A stretch of DNA of 64,000 nucleotides, taken from Pelosinus fermentans DSM 17108 (GTDB lineage Bacteria > Bacillota > Negativicutes > DSM-13327). Location of the stretch: NCBI RefSeq assembly GCF_000271485.2, contig NZ_AKVN02000001.1, forward strand, positions 1,368,001-1,432,000, read 5' to 3'. The notes under the pieces were generated by a model that saw only the letters and a list, made by a program, of their open reading frames with translations, searched no databases and was not told the DNA's origin. How positions within the stretch are numbered: position 1 is the stretch's first letter; each line of letters opens with the position of its first letter. The translations under genes and the position numbers were made by a program. This document shows, piece after piece, positions 24,499 to 33,712 of this stretch.

Positions 24499-27453
24499 AT
24501 GTTCCGTACAGTCCGAGAAAAATTAATTATTAGCTTCCTGTTAGTAGCGATGGTTCCTCTATTACTTTTAGGCTTTAGTACTTATATACAAATGTCGAAT
24601 TCATTAAAAGATGAAATGGTACTTACTTCGAGTAACCAAATGACTCAATTGGATTACTTGATTGCCAATATGTTAAAAGGTATAAAAGAAGATACGCAAA
24701 TGATGTCAGCTCTCCCTGCTGTTACCCAAGGAGAAAGTGCGGCGCCGATTTATTTTGATACTAAAGTAGATACACCAGTTACCTATCAAGAGCCAGGAGA
24801 TTCGATTGACCACCGCATTTTTACCGAATTCTCTAGATATGCAACTACTCATCAGGGTGTGGCTTATGTATACTTGGGTACGGAATCAGGGGGATATATT
24901 CAATGGCCTGCTACAAAAGTAAGGAAGGCGGGATATGATCCGCGAAAACGCTCATGGTACCAGCAGTCCATTAAGAATCCAGATCAAATTATGATCTCAG
25001 AGCCATACCAATCATACCTTGGTGATAATTTTATTGTCAGTACAACCAATCCGATTAAAGATCAAAATGGGAAAATTATCGGCGTTATGGGGATTGATGT
25101 CAGCTTAGAGCACTTTTCCCGGATGATTGAAGAGAGTAATAAAAGCAATTCAGGCTATCAATTCATGTTTACCAGAGACGGGACTATTTTGGCTCACCCT
25201 GATCAAAATCTTCATTTCCAAAATATTTCTCTCTTAGCAATGGAAGAGGGAAATAGCCAGCAGGAAAATAGCGGTAAAATGGGTTTTAGTGATTACTATA
25301 AATTACTGCATGAGCCAGAAGGTTTTCTGGAAACGACGATCAATGGAACAAAAGTGTTTATCAACTTTCAAACCTCTTTAGCGACAGGATGGAAAATCGC
25401 TACCGTAATAGACGAATCGGTACTCATTGCTAAGAATCGGCATGTAGCACTTGTCACAGGTGTATTTATTTTGCTTTTGCTGCTTTTTACTTTTGGAGGA
25501 ACTTTTTTCATAACCTTATATCTGACCCAGCCTTTAGAAAAAGTGGTTCATCATTTGGAGACGATAGGGAATGGAGACTTTGCACTGCGTATTTCAGATA
25601 CGCTGCTAAAGCAAAAGGATGAAATTGGGAAAGTGGCGCAAGCAATAGACAGCATGCAGCAAAGCCGCTATCAAGCGGAAATGCAATTAACATGCAGTAA
25701 TGAAGAATTGACAAGTTTATATGAGCAGCTGGCCAGTACTGAGGAAGAACTTCGTGCTCAATTTGATGAACTCTGGGATAAGCAGAATACAATAGAAAGA
25801 AGTGAAGAACGCTATCGGTTAGCAACAGAAGGAGCTAATGATGCTATATGGGACTGGAATATTCAAAGTGGAGAGATGGTAATATCAAAACGCTGGCTGA
25901 AAAAATTAGGGTGGTCTGAACAAGAGGAGGAAAACTTCTTATCATCCTGGTGGAAAAGCATTCATCCGGAAGACCAGCTCCAAACCCGTGAAAGTTTAAA
26001 GGCACATTTGAAAGGCAAAACAGAGGACTATTTATGGGAGTATCGCGTAAGAGGGCGATCCGGTAAATATTTATGGGTACTCACTCGGGGAAAAGCATTA
26101 TTTAATGAACAGGGGGTTGCAATACGCATGGCTGGGTCCTATACAGACATCACGGAACATAAGATGCGTGAATTGCAAATTCAGCATATGGCGTATTATG
26201 ATTCCTTGACCAATCTGCCTAACAGGGCATCGATTGCTGAGCATTTATCTGCAGAACTAGAGAAGAAGGAAGCGAAAGGTGCTATTTTATTTATTGATTT
26301 AGATAATTTTAAACTCGTCAACGATTCTTTTGGTTATGAAAATGGTGATCGCTTACTCGTTCAAGTAGCAACGAGGTTAAAGCAAATTGCCAAAAAATAT
26401 TTTGTTGCCCGCCTAGGCGGTGATGAATTTATTATGATGGTGAAAGGCATTGTGGATGCTGCTACCATTGAGAACTTAGCTCAACATATTACTCTGGCAA
26501 TTGATCAGCCCTTTGGCGGAGATAAAAACTATTTTATGGTCACTTCTAGTATTGGCATTGCATTATATCCTAAAGATGGCAATAAACCGGATCAGATTAT
26601 GCGGAGTGCGGATTTAGCGCTTCATCAGGCAAAGAGGGAGGGGAAACGCTGTTATGCATGGTTCCAAGAAAAACTTGAACATGAGATGTTAGAGAAGCTG
26701 CGTATTGAGCAGGGGCTGCGGGCTGCCATTGAAAAGGAAGAATTTGTACTCCATTATCAGCCCATCATAGACTTACATACTGGTGAAACTGTTGGTTTAG
26801 AAGCGTTGATTCGGTGGAATAGACCAGAGCATGGTCTTGCTTCTCCTGATGTCTTTATGGCAGTTGCGGAAGAAAGCGGATTGATTATTCATATGGGAAA
26901 ATGGGTTCTAAAGACAGCTTGTTTATTTGGTAAAGAACTGCGAGATCATGGGCGGGATATTTCTATCGCCGTAAATGTGTCTGTTAAAGAACTTTTGCAG
27001 CCAGATTTTGTAGAGCAGGTTGCAGAGGTTCTGGATGATACGGGCTTTCCGAGTTCTTATTTGGAATTAGAAATTGTTGAAACCTTACTGATTGAGAAAT
27101 TTGAAGTAGCACTTCCTAAGCTTCACCATTTGCGGGCGATGGGAGTACAGATTTCACTTGATGATTTCGGGACAGGATATAGTTCACTCAGTTACCTCAA
27201 AGAGCTGCCGATTGACACGGTAAAGATTGATCGAACCTTTGTGATTGACGCCATGAAGAAAAGTGCCCATGCAGCGATTATCGAAACTATCATTGAACTG
27301 TCTCACCGCCTGCAATTAAAAGTAGTAGCAGAAGGAGTAGAAACAGAAGGACAGCGGTTTTTCCTGCGAAAGAAAAAGTGTGATAAAATCCAGGGCTATC
27401 TGATTAGTAAGCCAATGGAAAAGGAGAAAATCTGGCAGTACCTTGAAAATTGA
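24499..27453 (+). CDS. Membrane sensor GGDEF/EAL protein (c-di-GMP turnover)
   Basis: A 984-residue signalling protein. Order: membrane segment (about 10-32), extracytoplasmic dCache-type sensor (to about 315; RKRSWYQQSIKNPDQIMISE), second membrane segment (VALVTGVFILLLLLFTFGG), HAMP, short coiled coil, PAS (EGANDAIWDWNIQSGEM), GGDEF and EAL. The cyclase motif RLGGDEF near residue 640 is intact, as are the phosphodiesterase motifs EALIRWNRPEHG and DDFGTGYSSLSYLKELP, so both activities are possible. The ATG at 24499 has GGAGAG upstream, better than 24481. The ligand is unknown. Confidence 0.92.
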   Translation: MFRTVREKLIISFLLVAMVPLLLLGFSTYIQMSNSLKDEMVLTSSNQMTQLDYLIANMLKGIKEDTQMMSALPAVTQGESAAPIYFDTKVDTPVTYQEPGDSIDHRIFTEFSRYATTHQGVAYVYLGTESGGYIQWPATKVRKAGYDPRKRSWYQQSIKNPDQIMISEPYQSYLGDNFIVSTTNPIKDQNGKIIGVMGIDVSLEHFSRMIEESNKSNSGYQFMFTRDGTILAHPDQNLHFQNISLLAMEEGNSQQENSGKMGFSDYYKLLHEPEGFLETTINGTKVFINFQTSLATGWKIATVIDESVLIAKNRHVALVTGVFILLLLLFTFGGTFFITLYLTQPLEKVVHHLETIGNGDFALRISDTLLKQKDEIGKVAQAIDSMQQSRYQAEMQLTCSNEELTSLYEQLASTEEELRAQFDELWDKQNTIERSEERYRLATEGANDAIWDWNIQSGEMVISKRWLKKLGWSEQEEENFLSSWWKSIHPEDQLQTRESLKAHLKGKTEDYLWEYRVRGRSGKYLWVLTRGKALFNEQGVAIRMAGSYTDITEHKMRELQIQHMAYYDSLTNLPNRASIAEHLSAELEKKEAKGAILFIDLDNFKLVNDSFGYENGDRLLVQVATRLKQIAKKYFVARLGGDEFIMMVKGIVDAATIENLAQHITLAIDQPFGGDKNYFMVTSSIGIALYPKDGNKPDQIMRSADLALHQAKREGKRCYAWFQEKLEHEMLEKLRIEQGLRAAIEKEEFVLHYQPIIDLHTGETVGLEALIRWNRPEHGLASPDVFMAVAEESGLIIHMGKWVLKTACLFGKELRDHGRDISIAVNVSVKELLQPDFVEQVAEVLDDTGFPSSYLELEIVETLLIEKFEVALPKLHHLRAMGVQISLDDFGTGYSSLSYLKELPIDTVKIDRTFVIDAMKKSAHAAIIETIIELSHRLQLKVVAEGVETEGQRFFLRKKKCDKIQGYLISKPMEKEKIWQYLEN

Positions 27454-27494
27454 TTAAAAAATATAGGAGATTTATGTTTGAAAAGGAGAAAGTA

Positions 27495-28346
27495 ATGCAA
27501 TATTTCGTGCCCAAAGTGGCGGCTGTTCATGATATTTCCTGTTTTGGACGCTGCTCTTTAACAGTGATTATTCCCGTATTATCAGCAATGGGAATTCAAG
27601 TCTGTCCTCTGCCGACAGCTGTTTTAAGCACTCACTTAGGTGGTTTTAAAGACTTAGCATTTTGCGATTTTACAAATTATATGCCGGAATTTTTTCATCA
27701 TTGGAAGAAAGAAGGAATTACTTTTCATTGTATTTACAGTGGTTTTTTGGCCTCAGAGGAACAAATTGATGTAGTACAGCACTTTATTGATGAATCTTCT
27801 TCCAACCATCCCTTGGTAGTTGTAGACCCGGTCATGGGGGATGAAGGGAAGTTATATTCTATTTATACACCTCATATGCAAGAGCGTATGAAGGATTTAG
27901 TTCGAAAAGCAGATATTGTTACACCCAATTATACCGAGGCATGTTTTTTACTGGGAGAGAGTTATCAGAATACAATTTATGATACCAAGAAAATGAAGAA
28001 TTGGCTTATGGATTTAGGAGGCTTTGGTCCATCCAAGGTGATAATCACAGGAATTCCCTTTGTGAATGAGAAAATTCTTACCATAGGATATGACAAAAGA
28101 AAAAATACCTTCTGGGAAGTTTACAGCGACCACATTCCAGTCAAATATCCTGGAACAGGAGATATTTTTGCCAGTGTGCTGGTGGGGGCTTTGCTGCAGC
28201 AGGACTGTCTGTCAGCAGCTATGGAACGGGCAGCCGAATTTGTTAGGCTCTCCATTCAAAAGACCTTTGCCGCTCAGACTCCCTCCCGGGAAGGTGTATT
28301 GGTAGAAAAGGTGCTGCCTTGGCTTTGCCGAGATACCAGGCAATAA
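27495..28346 (+). CDS. pdxY: Pyridoxal/pyridoxamine kinase
   Basis: A 283-residue ribokinase-fold kinase that phosphorylates pyridoxal-type B6 vitamers. VAAVHDISCFGRCSLTV at the N-terminus, VVDPVMGDEGKLY near residue 112 and the ATP/anion-hole region PVKYPGTGDIFASVLVGAL near 215 are family hallmarks. The ATG at 27495 follows AAAGGAG by 6-7 bases; ATG 27474 would add seven residues. It directly follows the GGDEF/EAL gene, but no functional link is evident. pdxK is an alternative name. Confidence 0.88.
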   Translation: MQYFVPKVAAVHDISCFGRCSLTVIIPVLSAMGIQVCPLPTAVLSTHLGGFKDLAFCDFTNYMPEFFHHWKKEGITFHCIYSGFLASEEQIDVVQHFIDESSSNHPLVVVDPVMGDEGKLYSIYTPHMQERMKDLVRKADIVTPNYTEACFLLGESYQNTIYDTKKMKNWLMDLGGFGPSKVIITGIPFVNEKILTIGYDKRKNTFWEVYSDHIPVKYPGTGDIFASVLVGALLQQDCLSAAMERAAEFVRLSIQKTFAAQTPSREGVLVEKVLPWLCRDTRQ

Positions 28347-28397
28347 AACAGCAAGATTCGCCGGGGATATCGAAGATCCGGCGAATCTTGCTGTTTT
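28345..28397 (+). terminator. Perfect 20-bp terminator hairpin
   Basis: 28345-28364 pairs with 28378-28397 (GC-rich core GATTCGCCGG), ending in TTTTT. Begins at the kinase stop codon and could also serve the leftward gene ending at 28414. Confidence 0.88.
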
Positions 28398-28413
28398 TAG
28401 GTGGCATTGGATT

Positions 28414-29475
28414 TTAGAGGGTAGGCTGCAAGGTTTTGTGAACTGCTTTTTTCCCTAGCCACCATCGCAGCAGGGGAATCCCGATAAGCAGCATAGATAA
28501 TAAGCGAAATAATTGGTAGGCAACAACCAGTGAAACATCAGCATGAACCGTCATGGCTGTGAGTCCCATCTCTGTTATGCCGCCGGGAGCAGTACTGATA
28601 AAAGCGGTTAGAAAAGGAATTCCATAGAGCTTCACCAGTATATAATCAATCCCTAATGAACCTGCAATGACAAAAATGACTCCTCCAAAACTATAGGAGA
28701 CAATGGATTTCCAATTTGTTAATCCATCGAAAGTGATATCGGCTCCCATGCGTATTCCAATGAATATCTGTGCTAATGCTGTGATGTATTGAGGAAGATG
28801 AGGAGCGTTATAGCCTTGAATGATAAGGGCAATGGTTCCAATAACAGGTCCCATAAGATAAGGAGTGGGAATTCTGATGACTCTGGCTAGGAAGGCTGAA
28901 ATAATACATACAATTCCAAAGGGCAGAAATTGTTCAAATTGTAAAGAGGCAGTAGATGCAAAAAGCGGCAGAGGGGTAGAATTGTTTGAAAGACCGTAAA
29001 TTGCCAGCATTGGTACAATAAATACAACCGTTAGTACCCTGGTTATTTGCATAAGAGTAACGACAGCAACATCAGCACCATCAATTTCTTCACAAATGAC
29101 AGCCATTTGGGAAAGACCGCCGGGTATACTGCCAACTAAACCATTTATCATCCCCACACCTGTAAAGCGGCAAGTAAACCATCCTGCCAAAAGGCTCAGT
29201 GTCATAGTAGTGAAGGTCGTTAGCAGCATGCCGGGGAGCTGGTCTAAAATTTGTTGACCGACCTGAAGGGTAAAAGGACTGCCCATAGCATAGCCAAGAA
29301 AAATCAGACCTATATTGCGTATGGATTTTGGCCAATGGATGGGTTTCTTTCTGATTGTCTTCCAAAGTAAGGTGGTCACCAAGGGACCGATGGTCCAAGG
29401 AAGAGGTATATGGGCGCTAAAAAAGATGATTCCTCCTATACAAGATAAGAAGAAAATTACAATATTATTTTTCAT
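28414..29475 (-). CDS. AbrB-family integral membrane protein
   Basis: A 353-residue protein of the Pfam AbrB / 'ammonia monooxygenase' membrane family (not the AbrB transcription factor). About ten hydrophobic segments occur in two similar halves, with the repeated signature GLVGSIPGGLSQMAVICEE and STAPGGITEMGLTAMTVHAD. The start HIPLPWTIGPLVTTLLW is typical. The substrate is unknown; some members are proposed exporters or regulators of transport. The ATG at 29475 has GGAAAGG upstream; a TTG at 29490 has less support. Confidence 0.86.
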   Translation of the reverse strand: MKNNIVIFFLSCIGGIIFFSAHIPLPWTIGPLVTTLLWKTIRKKPIHWPKSIRNIGLIFLGYAMGSPFTLQVGQQILDQLPGMLLTTFTTMTLSLLAGWFTCRFTGVGMINGLVGSIPGGLSQMAVICEEIDGADVAVVTLMQITRVLTVVFIVPMLAIYGLSNNSTPLPLFASTASLQFEQFLPFGIVCIISAFLARVIRIPTPYLMGPVIGTIALIIQGYNAPHLPQYITALAQIFIGIRMGADITFDGLTNWKSIVSYSFGGVIFVIAGSLGIDYILVKLYGIPFLTAFISTAPGGITEMGLTAMTVHADVSLVVAYQLFRLLSMLLIGIPLLRWWLGKKAVHKTLQPTL

Positions 29476-29537
29476 GTTTCGCCTTTCCAATCGATTTCAT
29501 TGTAACTATTCAGCGGAATATTTACAAAAAAGTAATA

Positions 29538-29597
29538 TAAATATAAAATACCATGAGATAGTTGCGCGGTCAACTATCTCATGGTATTTTATATTTA
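29538..29597 (-). terminator. Perfect 27-bp hairpin
   Basis: 29538-29564 pairs exactly with 29571-29597 around CGCGGT. It lies beyond the 3' end of the leftward gene 29716-30489; the leftward reading is followed by ACTTTTTTG, so it likely ends that transcript before the AbrB-family gene. Confidence 0.75.
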
Positions 29598-29668
29598 TTT
29601 TTTCTCAGTGTTCTCTGCGGTTTGGTTTACTTTCTATGTTTTAAAGGACGCGCAGCGTTTTTCTTACA
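29598..29668. repeat. Dispersed repeat family B half-element with tail
   Basis: CTCAGTGTTCTCTGCGG is the right arm of family B, followed by the tail TTTTAAAGGACGCGCAGCG and a T-run, shared with 12012-12036. Confidence 0.6.
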
Positions 29669-29715
29669 GCGGGAAGAATAGCGCTAATATTGCAAGTCCC
29701 AAAAGTACGGTCTAG

Positions 29716-30489
29716 TTAAATCCGTTGCCAAAGAGCAGCTAAACTGTCAGTATTATATTTTTTAACGGATTTTTCTTTAAGTGTGGCAAGGGTATCTGCG
29801 CTATATTGAATGGGTTGATTAGACAAAGATCCTGATTCTGTTAATTTCCAGCCGCTTGAAGTTTGGGATAGCGTAAAGGTCATAGCTGCTAAATCCGTAT
29901 TGCCATGAAGGGTCATCCCATTTACAAGTTCTCGGGTATAGTAACAGGAACCAGTAATAGAAGTAGAATCAGCATCAGAAATATCAACATATAGAAGGGT
30001 AAAATGATCATATTTCGCTACCCAATTATCAAACTGCTCTTTTGTAAGCTGCCTGGACACAATATCAATTTCCTGCAGTTTTTCTAAGTCTTTTGTATTA
30101 AACGAATCCAATCTTTTTAGTAATAGTTGAATGGCTTTACGCTCTTCTGGGGCAATGGATGATGTAATTTGCGTTACGTTAGAGAGTTCTGCAATTTTTC
30201 CCCATTGGAAGGTACTCATGGTATTTACCTTCAGCTTTGCGTCAAATTGAATGATGAGCCCCTCTTTCTTAAATTTACGCGGTAAATTGATTGGCTGATA
30301 TTTTACCCCATCGTCCCCGATTATGCCGTAAAAGCCTTGAATAGCAGTAGGGGCGGTTACTTGACCAGTCATATGAAAGGTGGTATTGACCTGGGCGGGA
30401 TCTGCTGCCACAGCTAAGACAGCAGGAGAAAATACAGTAAGCATCAGAATTGAAAATAAACATAGACATCTTTTCGTAATTGTATTCAT
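29716..30489 (-). CDS. Exported protein of unknown function
   Basis: A 257-residue protein with a signal peptide (MNTITKRCLCLFSILMLTVF then PAVLAVA-A). The mature part starts with a beta-rich segment, TFHMTGQVTAPTAIQGFYGI, resembling a small OB-like or lipocalin-like strand pattern. A helical region (APEERKAIQLLLKRL) follows, then a tail with many Ser/Thr. No catalytic motif is visible. TAGGAGTG lies 5 bases before the ATG. The next exported protein gene (30707-31309) lies upstream in the same direction, with a repeat element between them. Probably periplasmic. Confidence 0.7.
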   Translation of the reverse strand: MNTITKRCLCLFSILMLTVFSPAVLAVAADPAQVNTTFHMTGQVTAPTAIQGFYGIIGDDGVKYQPINLPRKFKKEGLIIQFDAKLKVNTMSTFQWGKIAELSNVTQITSSIAPEERKAIQLLLKRLDSFNTKDLEKLQEIDIVSRQLTKEQFDNWVAKYDHFTLLYVDISDADSTSITGSCYYTRELVNGMTLHGNTDLAAMTFTLSQTSSGWKLTESGSLSNQPIQYSADTLATLKEKSVKKYNTDSLAALWQRI

Positions 30490-30556
30490 AAAGCACTCCT
30501 ATGATTTTAAGTTTTATTGATGAATCGGATACATAGTATTAGGTAAAAAAGGCAAT

Positions 30557-30689
30557 GAACCGCAAAAGTCATGAAGAAATAAAGGAGTGATTTAACCACA
30601 AAGGCGCAATGCCGCCGCCCGCGGCACACAAAGGAGTGCACAAAAAAATATAAATAACCCCCTTTGTGTCCTTTGCGTCTTTGTGGTTC
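30557..30689. repeat. Dispersed palindromic repeat, family A (complete, with extra left arm)
   Basis: 30593-30689 has both arms (AACCACAAAGGCGCAATGCC and CCTTTGTGTCCTTTGCGTCT plus TTGTGGTTC). An additional decayed left arm GAACCGCAAAAGTCATGAAG starts at 30557. Confidence 0.8.
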
Positions 30690-30706
30690 ATAATGTTTTA
30701 TTTTTT

Positions 30707-31309
30707 TTATTCACCTTTAAGTGTAAGAGCATCGGCGGGAACTCTTTTATAAGGCAATTTTCCAATGAGCTCATCCATTGCTTTCCCGACAGAGTTGTAA
30801 AGGTTTGTGTCAACTCTCATGGGCTCTAAGCCAGAACTGGAAGCTCTTAGAGACAAATATGTACCGTCCTTGACCGTATATGCATAACATTTTATCAAGA
30901 CTCTGGTATCCAAATAAGTATCATCATCATCAGAATAAAGACCCCAGAAGGAAGAGGTTACAGTTGCTGATTGGGCATCGACAAGTTCAATACCAATCAC
31001 GATATCTGCAGAAAGATCGTTTGCCAGCTGTTCCATGGCAGCTTTATCTTTTAGATTTTTTAGCGTGTCTTTTTGTACTGCCCCAGCTGTAGATTCTACG
31101 GACATGATTTCATAAAAGGGAAATTTGAATTTATTCTTAACTTTTGTTTGTATCAATTCTAGAATCTCTTCATCTTGGCAATTCGCAGTATTGACTAAAG
31201 GTACCACAGCAACATGATACGTGTTATAAGCAAGAGCTGGTAAGGGGGTTAAAATAATATAAAGCTGCAGAAAAGCAATTAGAATCAAAAATTTCTTAAA
31301 ACGAGTCAT
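30707..31309 (-). CDS. Exported protein of unknown function, TolB-N-like
   Basis: A 200-residue exported protein: signal peptide FLILIAFLQLYIILTPLPAL ending ALA-Y. The mature part begins YHVAVVPLVNTANCQDEEIL and includes LANDLSADIVIGIELVDAQS, the alternating pattern of lipoprotein or TolB-like N domains that bind in the periplasm. There is no lipobox. A Gly/Asp-rich segment (GLYSDDDDTYLDTRV) may bind a cation. The function is unknown; with the next exported gene it forms a leftward pair. GAGGTGAG precedes the start. Confidence 0.7.
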   Translation of the reverse strand: MTRFKKFLILIAFLQLYIILTPLPALAYNTYHVAVVPLVNTANCQDEEILELIQTKVKNKFKFPFYEIMSVESTAGAVQKDTLKNLKDKAAMEQLANDLSADIVIGIELVDAQSATVTSSFWGLYSDDDDTYLDTRVLIKCYAYTVKDGTYLSLRASSSGLEPMRVDTNLYNSVGKAMDELIGKLPYKRVPADALTLKGE

Positions 31310-31512
31310 AATCTCACCTCATATAATTTTCTTTTCTAAATATAGGATATCATAAAGTACAAGCAGAAAGAAGACTTAATTCCGATTCGATTATTCCATT
31401 GGGTCATTCTTCTATATGATGTTATATTTTTTATCTCATGCTTGAAAACATAATAGGATTGCAAAGCATATAATACATAACCAGGGACGTTTGAAAAGAG
31501 GGGGGAATAGGG

Positions 31513-31668
31513 ATGGAGTGGGTCAGCTTTGTAATGGATCATTCTGGTATTACTATTATTTTTTTACTGTTATGTTTGCTCTGTTTTAATTTTGGCAGCT
31601 TTATCTTTCTGCTATTGATTCTAGCGGCACTTTATTTTGGAGGATCATGGCTGTTAGGATGTATATAA
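31513..31668 (+). CDS. Possible 51-residue membrane protein
   Basis: An open frame of 51 residues starting MEWVSFVMDHSGITIIF, with one or two hydrophobic stretches (FLLLCLLCFNFGSFIFLLL and ILAALYFGGSWLL). GAGGGGGGAATAGGG lies before the ATG and a TATAAT box is at 31469. A hairpin with arms CCTCATTGCA and TGCAATGAGG follows. No homolog is recognised, so it is tentative. The rest of 31310-32141 holds two repeat elements and no other gene. Confidence 0.4.
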   Translation: MEWVSFVMDHSGITIIFLLLCLLCFNFGSFIFLLLILAALYFGGSWLLGCI

Positions 31669-31817
31669 AAAGCGCACCCTCATTGCAGATTAAAAACAAG
31701 TATTGCTAGTGCAATGAGGTGGGGATACAATAGTGGAAGAAGGAAGTAACATTAATTTGTCATTATCAAGAAAAGCCCTTTAAAAAGGGTATAGAAAATG
31801 CGTGGAAAAAAATAATC

Positions 31818-31896
31818 GAACCGCAGAGACGCAGAGAACACAGAGAAAAGATAGGGTTAAAAATCTCCTCAGCGTCCTCTGCGTCTCTGCGGTTAA
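31818..31896. repeat. Dispersed palindromic repeat, family B (complete)
   Basis: Left arm GAACCGCAGAGACGCAGAGA plus ACACAGAGAAAAG, right arm CGTCCTCTGCGTCTCTGCGG. The arms pair well. Flanking copies of GTCATTATCAAGAAAAGCCC-like sequence (from about 31759 and 31918) lie on both sides. Confidence 0.8.
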
Positions 31897-31989
31897 ATCG
31901 TTCTATTTGCTCTGTTCGTCATTATCAAAAAAGCCCCTTAAAAAAAGCATCGGATGTCTTTTCTGACACTCCTGTGATTTATTTCATGG

Positions 31990-32055
31990 CCGTTGCGAGC
32001 ATCGCGAAGCAATTCCAGGTTTGCTGGGGAGATTCTTCACTTTGCTTGCAATGAC
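31990..32055. repeat. Dispersed palindromic repeat, family D
   Basis: CGTTGCGAGCATCGCGAAGC on the left and GATTCTTCACTTTGCTTGCA plus ATGAC on the right can fold back. Same pattern as 50402 and 55789. Confidence 0.65.
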
Positions 32056-32141
32056 AAAAGGACGCGAAATGTTGTTCGTATTGAGACAGACTAATGTATT
32101 ATAAAAGGTTATATCTACTGGTAAGAGAGGAGAGGGAGGAT

Positions 32142-32426
32142 ATGCTTAGAATTAGTGATGCGGCCAAGGAGTATATACTTACGAAAAAGAAGCCTGTGTA
32201 TGTGATCCAAAATGGCCCGACTGGACTTTGCTGTGGCAGTGTTGATTTTGGACCCTCTGTATATTGGGGAAATCCACCAATGGATCAGGAGTATACTATA
32301 AATGAAATTGATGGAATTACTGTATATGTGCCCCAGGATTTTTATACAAATGTTCCTCTTACTGTTGAGGTAAGAAGTTTCTTAAAAATTAAAAACTTAT
32401 ATATTGAAGGATGGAAAGTAATCTGA
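32142..32426 (+). CDS. Small protein with adjacent cysteines (CC motif)
   Basis: A 94-residue protein starting MLRISDAAKEYILTKKKPVY and carrying vicinal cysteines in NGPTGLCCGSVDFGPSVYWG. The fold looks like a small alpha/beta domain related to HesB/IscA size proteins, but the cysteine spacing differs. NCBI lists a 'CC/Se motif family (seleno)protein' with a similar Cys-Cys or Sec-Cys site; membership here is an impression. The ATG at 32142 follows GGGAGG; a longer frame from 32094 overlaps a region without RBS. Possibly a redox or metal-binding protein. Confidence 0.65.
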   Translation: MLRISDAAKEYILTKKKPVYVIQNGPTGLCCGSVDFGPSVYWGNPPMDQEYTINEIDGITVYVPQDFYTNVPLTVEVRSFLKIKNLYIEGWKVI

Positions 32427-32528
32427 CCCCTGTAAGTCCGATCTCTTTTGGGATACATAATGGAGGAGTTTGGCCAGATGAGTAGAAATGAAGGGTGAGA
32501 GAAGGATGACTAAAGGAGTGAGCAGCTG

Positions 32529-33443
32529 GTGAGTCTATTGATAACCGGAGGGACTGGCTTTGTAGGTCGAGCCGTTGTCAAACAATTAGTAGCCCGGGGA
32601 AATACATTTCAGATTGTCTCTCGTGACAGTAAGAATCACCCAAGAGACTCTATGGTTCCATTGCCTGAGCCGGGAAAACTATTCACTTCTGCTACGATTG
32701 CGGGGACAAGCTGTATTATTAATCTAGCGGGTGAAAGTATTGCAGGCAGCCGATGGAATTCCGTTGTTTGTCAAGACATCATAAACAGCAGAGTAAAAAT
32801 CACTTCTTGTATTGTTGATAGCATTCTTCAGAATCAAAAAATGGGGCTGCCCTATCCCAAGGTATTAATCAATGCATCAGCGATTGGCTACTATGGCTCT
32901 CATCCTAAGCGGCGATTTACAGAAAGTAGTGGAAACGGTCACGGCTTCTTAGCCGATGTATGTCGAGCCTGGGAAGGGGAGGCTGTAAAAGCGGAAAGCT
33001 TGGGAGTACGTGTCCTGCGTTTACGATTTGGTCATGTACTTGGATTGGATGGCGGCATGCTGCCGAAGGTTACTCTGCCCTTTCGCTTTGGTGTTGGCGG
33101 TTATATTGGAGATGGACAGCAATGGATGTCTTGGATTCATCTTGATGATCTTGTGAACTTGATTCTGCAGGCAGTTGAGTGTGAAGACTGGCAGGGGGCG
33201 TATAATGCTTGTACTCCCAATGCTGTCACGATGCAGGAATTTATGGAAATACTGGGAAGAGTGCTGGGCAGTAAAAGCCGTACTCGTATTCCAGCTTTCT
33301 TAGCAACAATACTGTTCGGCGATATGGCACAAGAGGTCTTATTAAAGAGCCAGAAGGTGTATCCTAAGCGCTTGCTGCAGCAAGGCTATACCTTTCATTA
33401 TCCTTGCCTTGCCGATGCCTTAACACATATCTTTAAAAAATAG
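32529..33443 (+). CDS. TIGR01777-type SDR epimerase
   Basis: A 304-residue NAD(P)-dependent SDR protein of the YfcH/TIGR01777 family. The cofactor motif is ITGGTGFVGRAVVKQL. CIINLAGESIAGSRW and NASAIGYYG are family-specific, and the C-terminal DUF1731 region (IPAFLATILFGDMAQEVLL, PKRLLQQGYTFHYP) is present. The GTG start follows AAAGGAG. Its substrate is unknown. It lies 102 bases after the CC-motif gene and ends in a 27-bp hairpin. Confidence 0.88.
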   Translation: MSLLITGGTGFVGRAVVKQLVARGNTFQIVSRDSKNHPRDSMVPLPEPGKLFTSATIAGTSCIINLAGESIAGSRWNSVVCQDIINSRVKITSCIVDSILQNQKMGLPYPKVLINASAIGYYGSHPKRRFTESSGNGHGFLADVCRAWEGEAVKAESLGVRVLRLRFGHVLGLDGGMLPKVTLPFRFGVGGYIGDGQQWMSWIHLDDLVNLILQAVECEDWQGAYNACTPNAVTMQEFMEILGRVLGSKSRTRIPAFLATILFGDMAQEVLLKSQKVYPKRLLQQGYTFHYPCLADALTHIFKK

Positions 33444-33500
33444 AATCATAGTAATAATCCTGGCATTTTTCATAAATGCCAGGATTATTACTATGATTCT
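33442..33500 (+). terminator. Perfect 27-bp hairpin after the epimerase gene
   Basis: 33442-33468 pairs exactly with 33474-33500 around a 5-base loop. No clear T-run follows, so termination strength is uncertain. Confidence 0.65.
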
Positions 33501-33542
33501 TATGCTTGGAACTCTATTTAAGGAAAGAACGTTTTCCATTTG

Positions 33543-33572
33543 TTGACTTGCTTTGAATGAGGAAGGTATAAT
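33543..33572 (+). promoter_or_regulatory. Sigma-A type promoter of topB
   Basis: TTGACT (33543-33548) and TATAAT (33567-33572) with an 18-base spacer, about 140 bases before the topB start. Confidence 0.6.
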
Positions 33573-33712
33573 TGGGGTACATTTTGACTTATAGCGTGTA
33601 AAAGATGTAATATAAGCATAGATTGTATAAAAAGGAAATAAACTCCTGCAAGAGAAACTTTGTTGAATCAAAAAGTTTTGCGAGAGCAGTTGTATAGGGA
33701 AAGGACTGTATA

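Noticed and set aside
28414-29475. AbrB transcription factor
   Set aside because: The protein is all hydrophobic segments with PGG motifs; it is the unrelated AbrB membrane family.
31336-31542. 68-residue frame on the minus strand
   Set aside because: No RBS, no family, low-complexity composition; overlaps the promoter of the tentative small gene.
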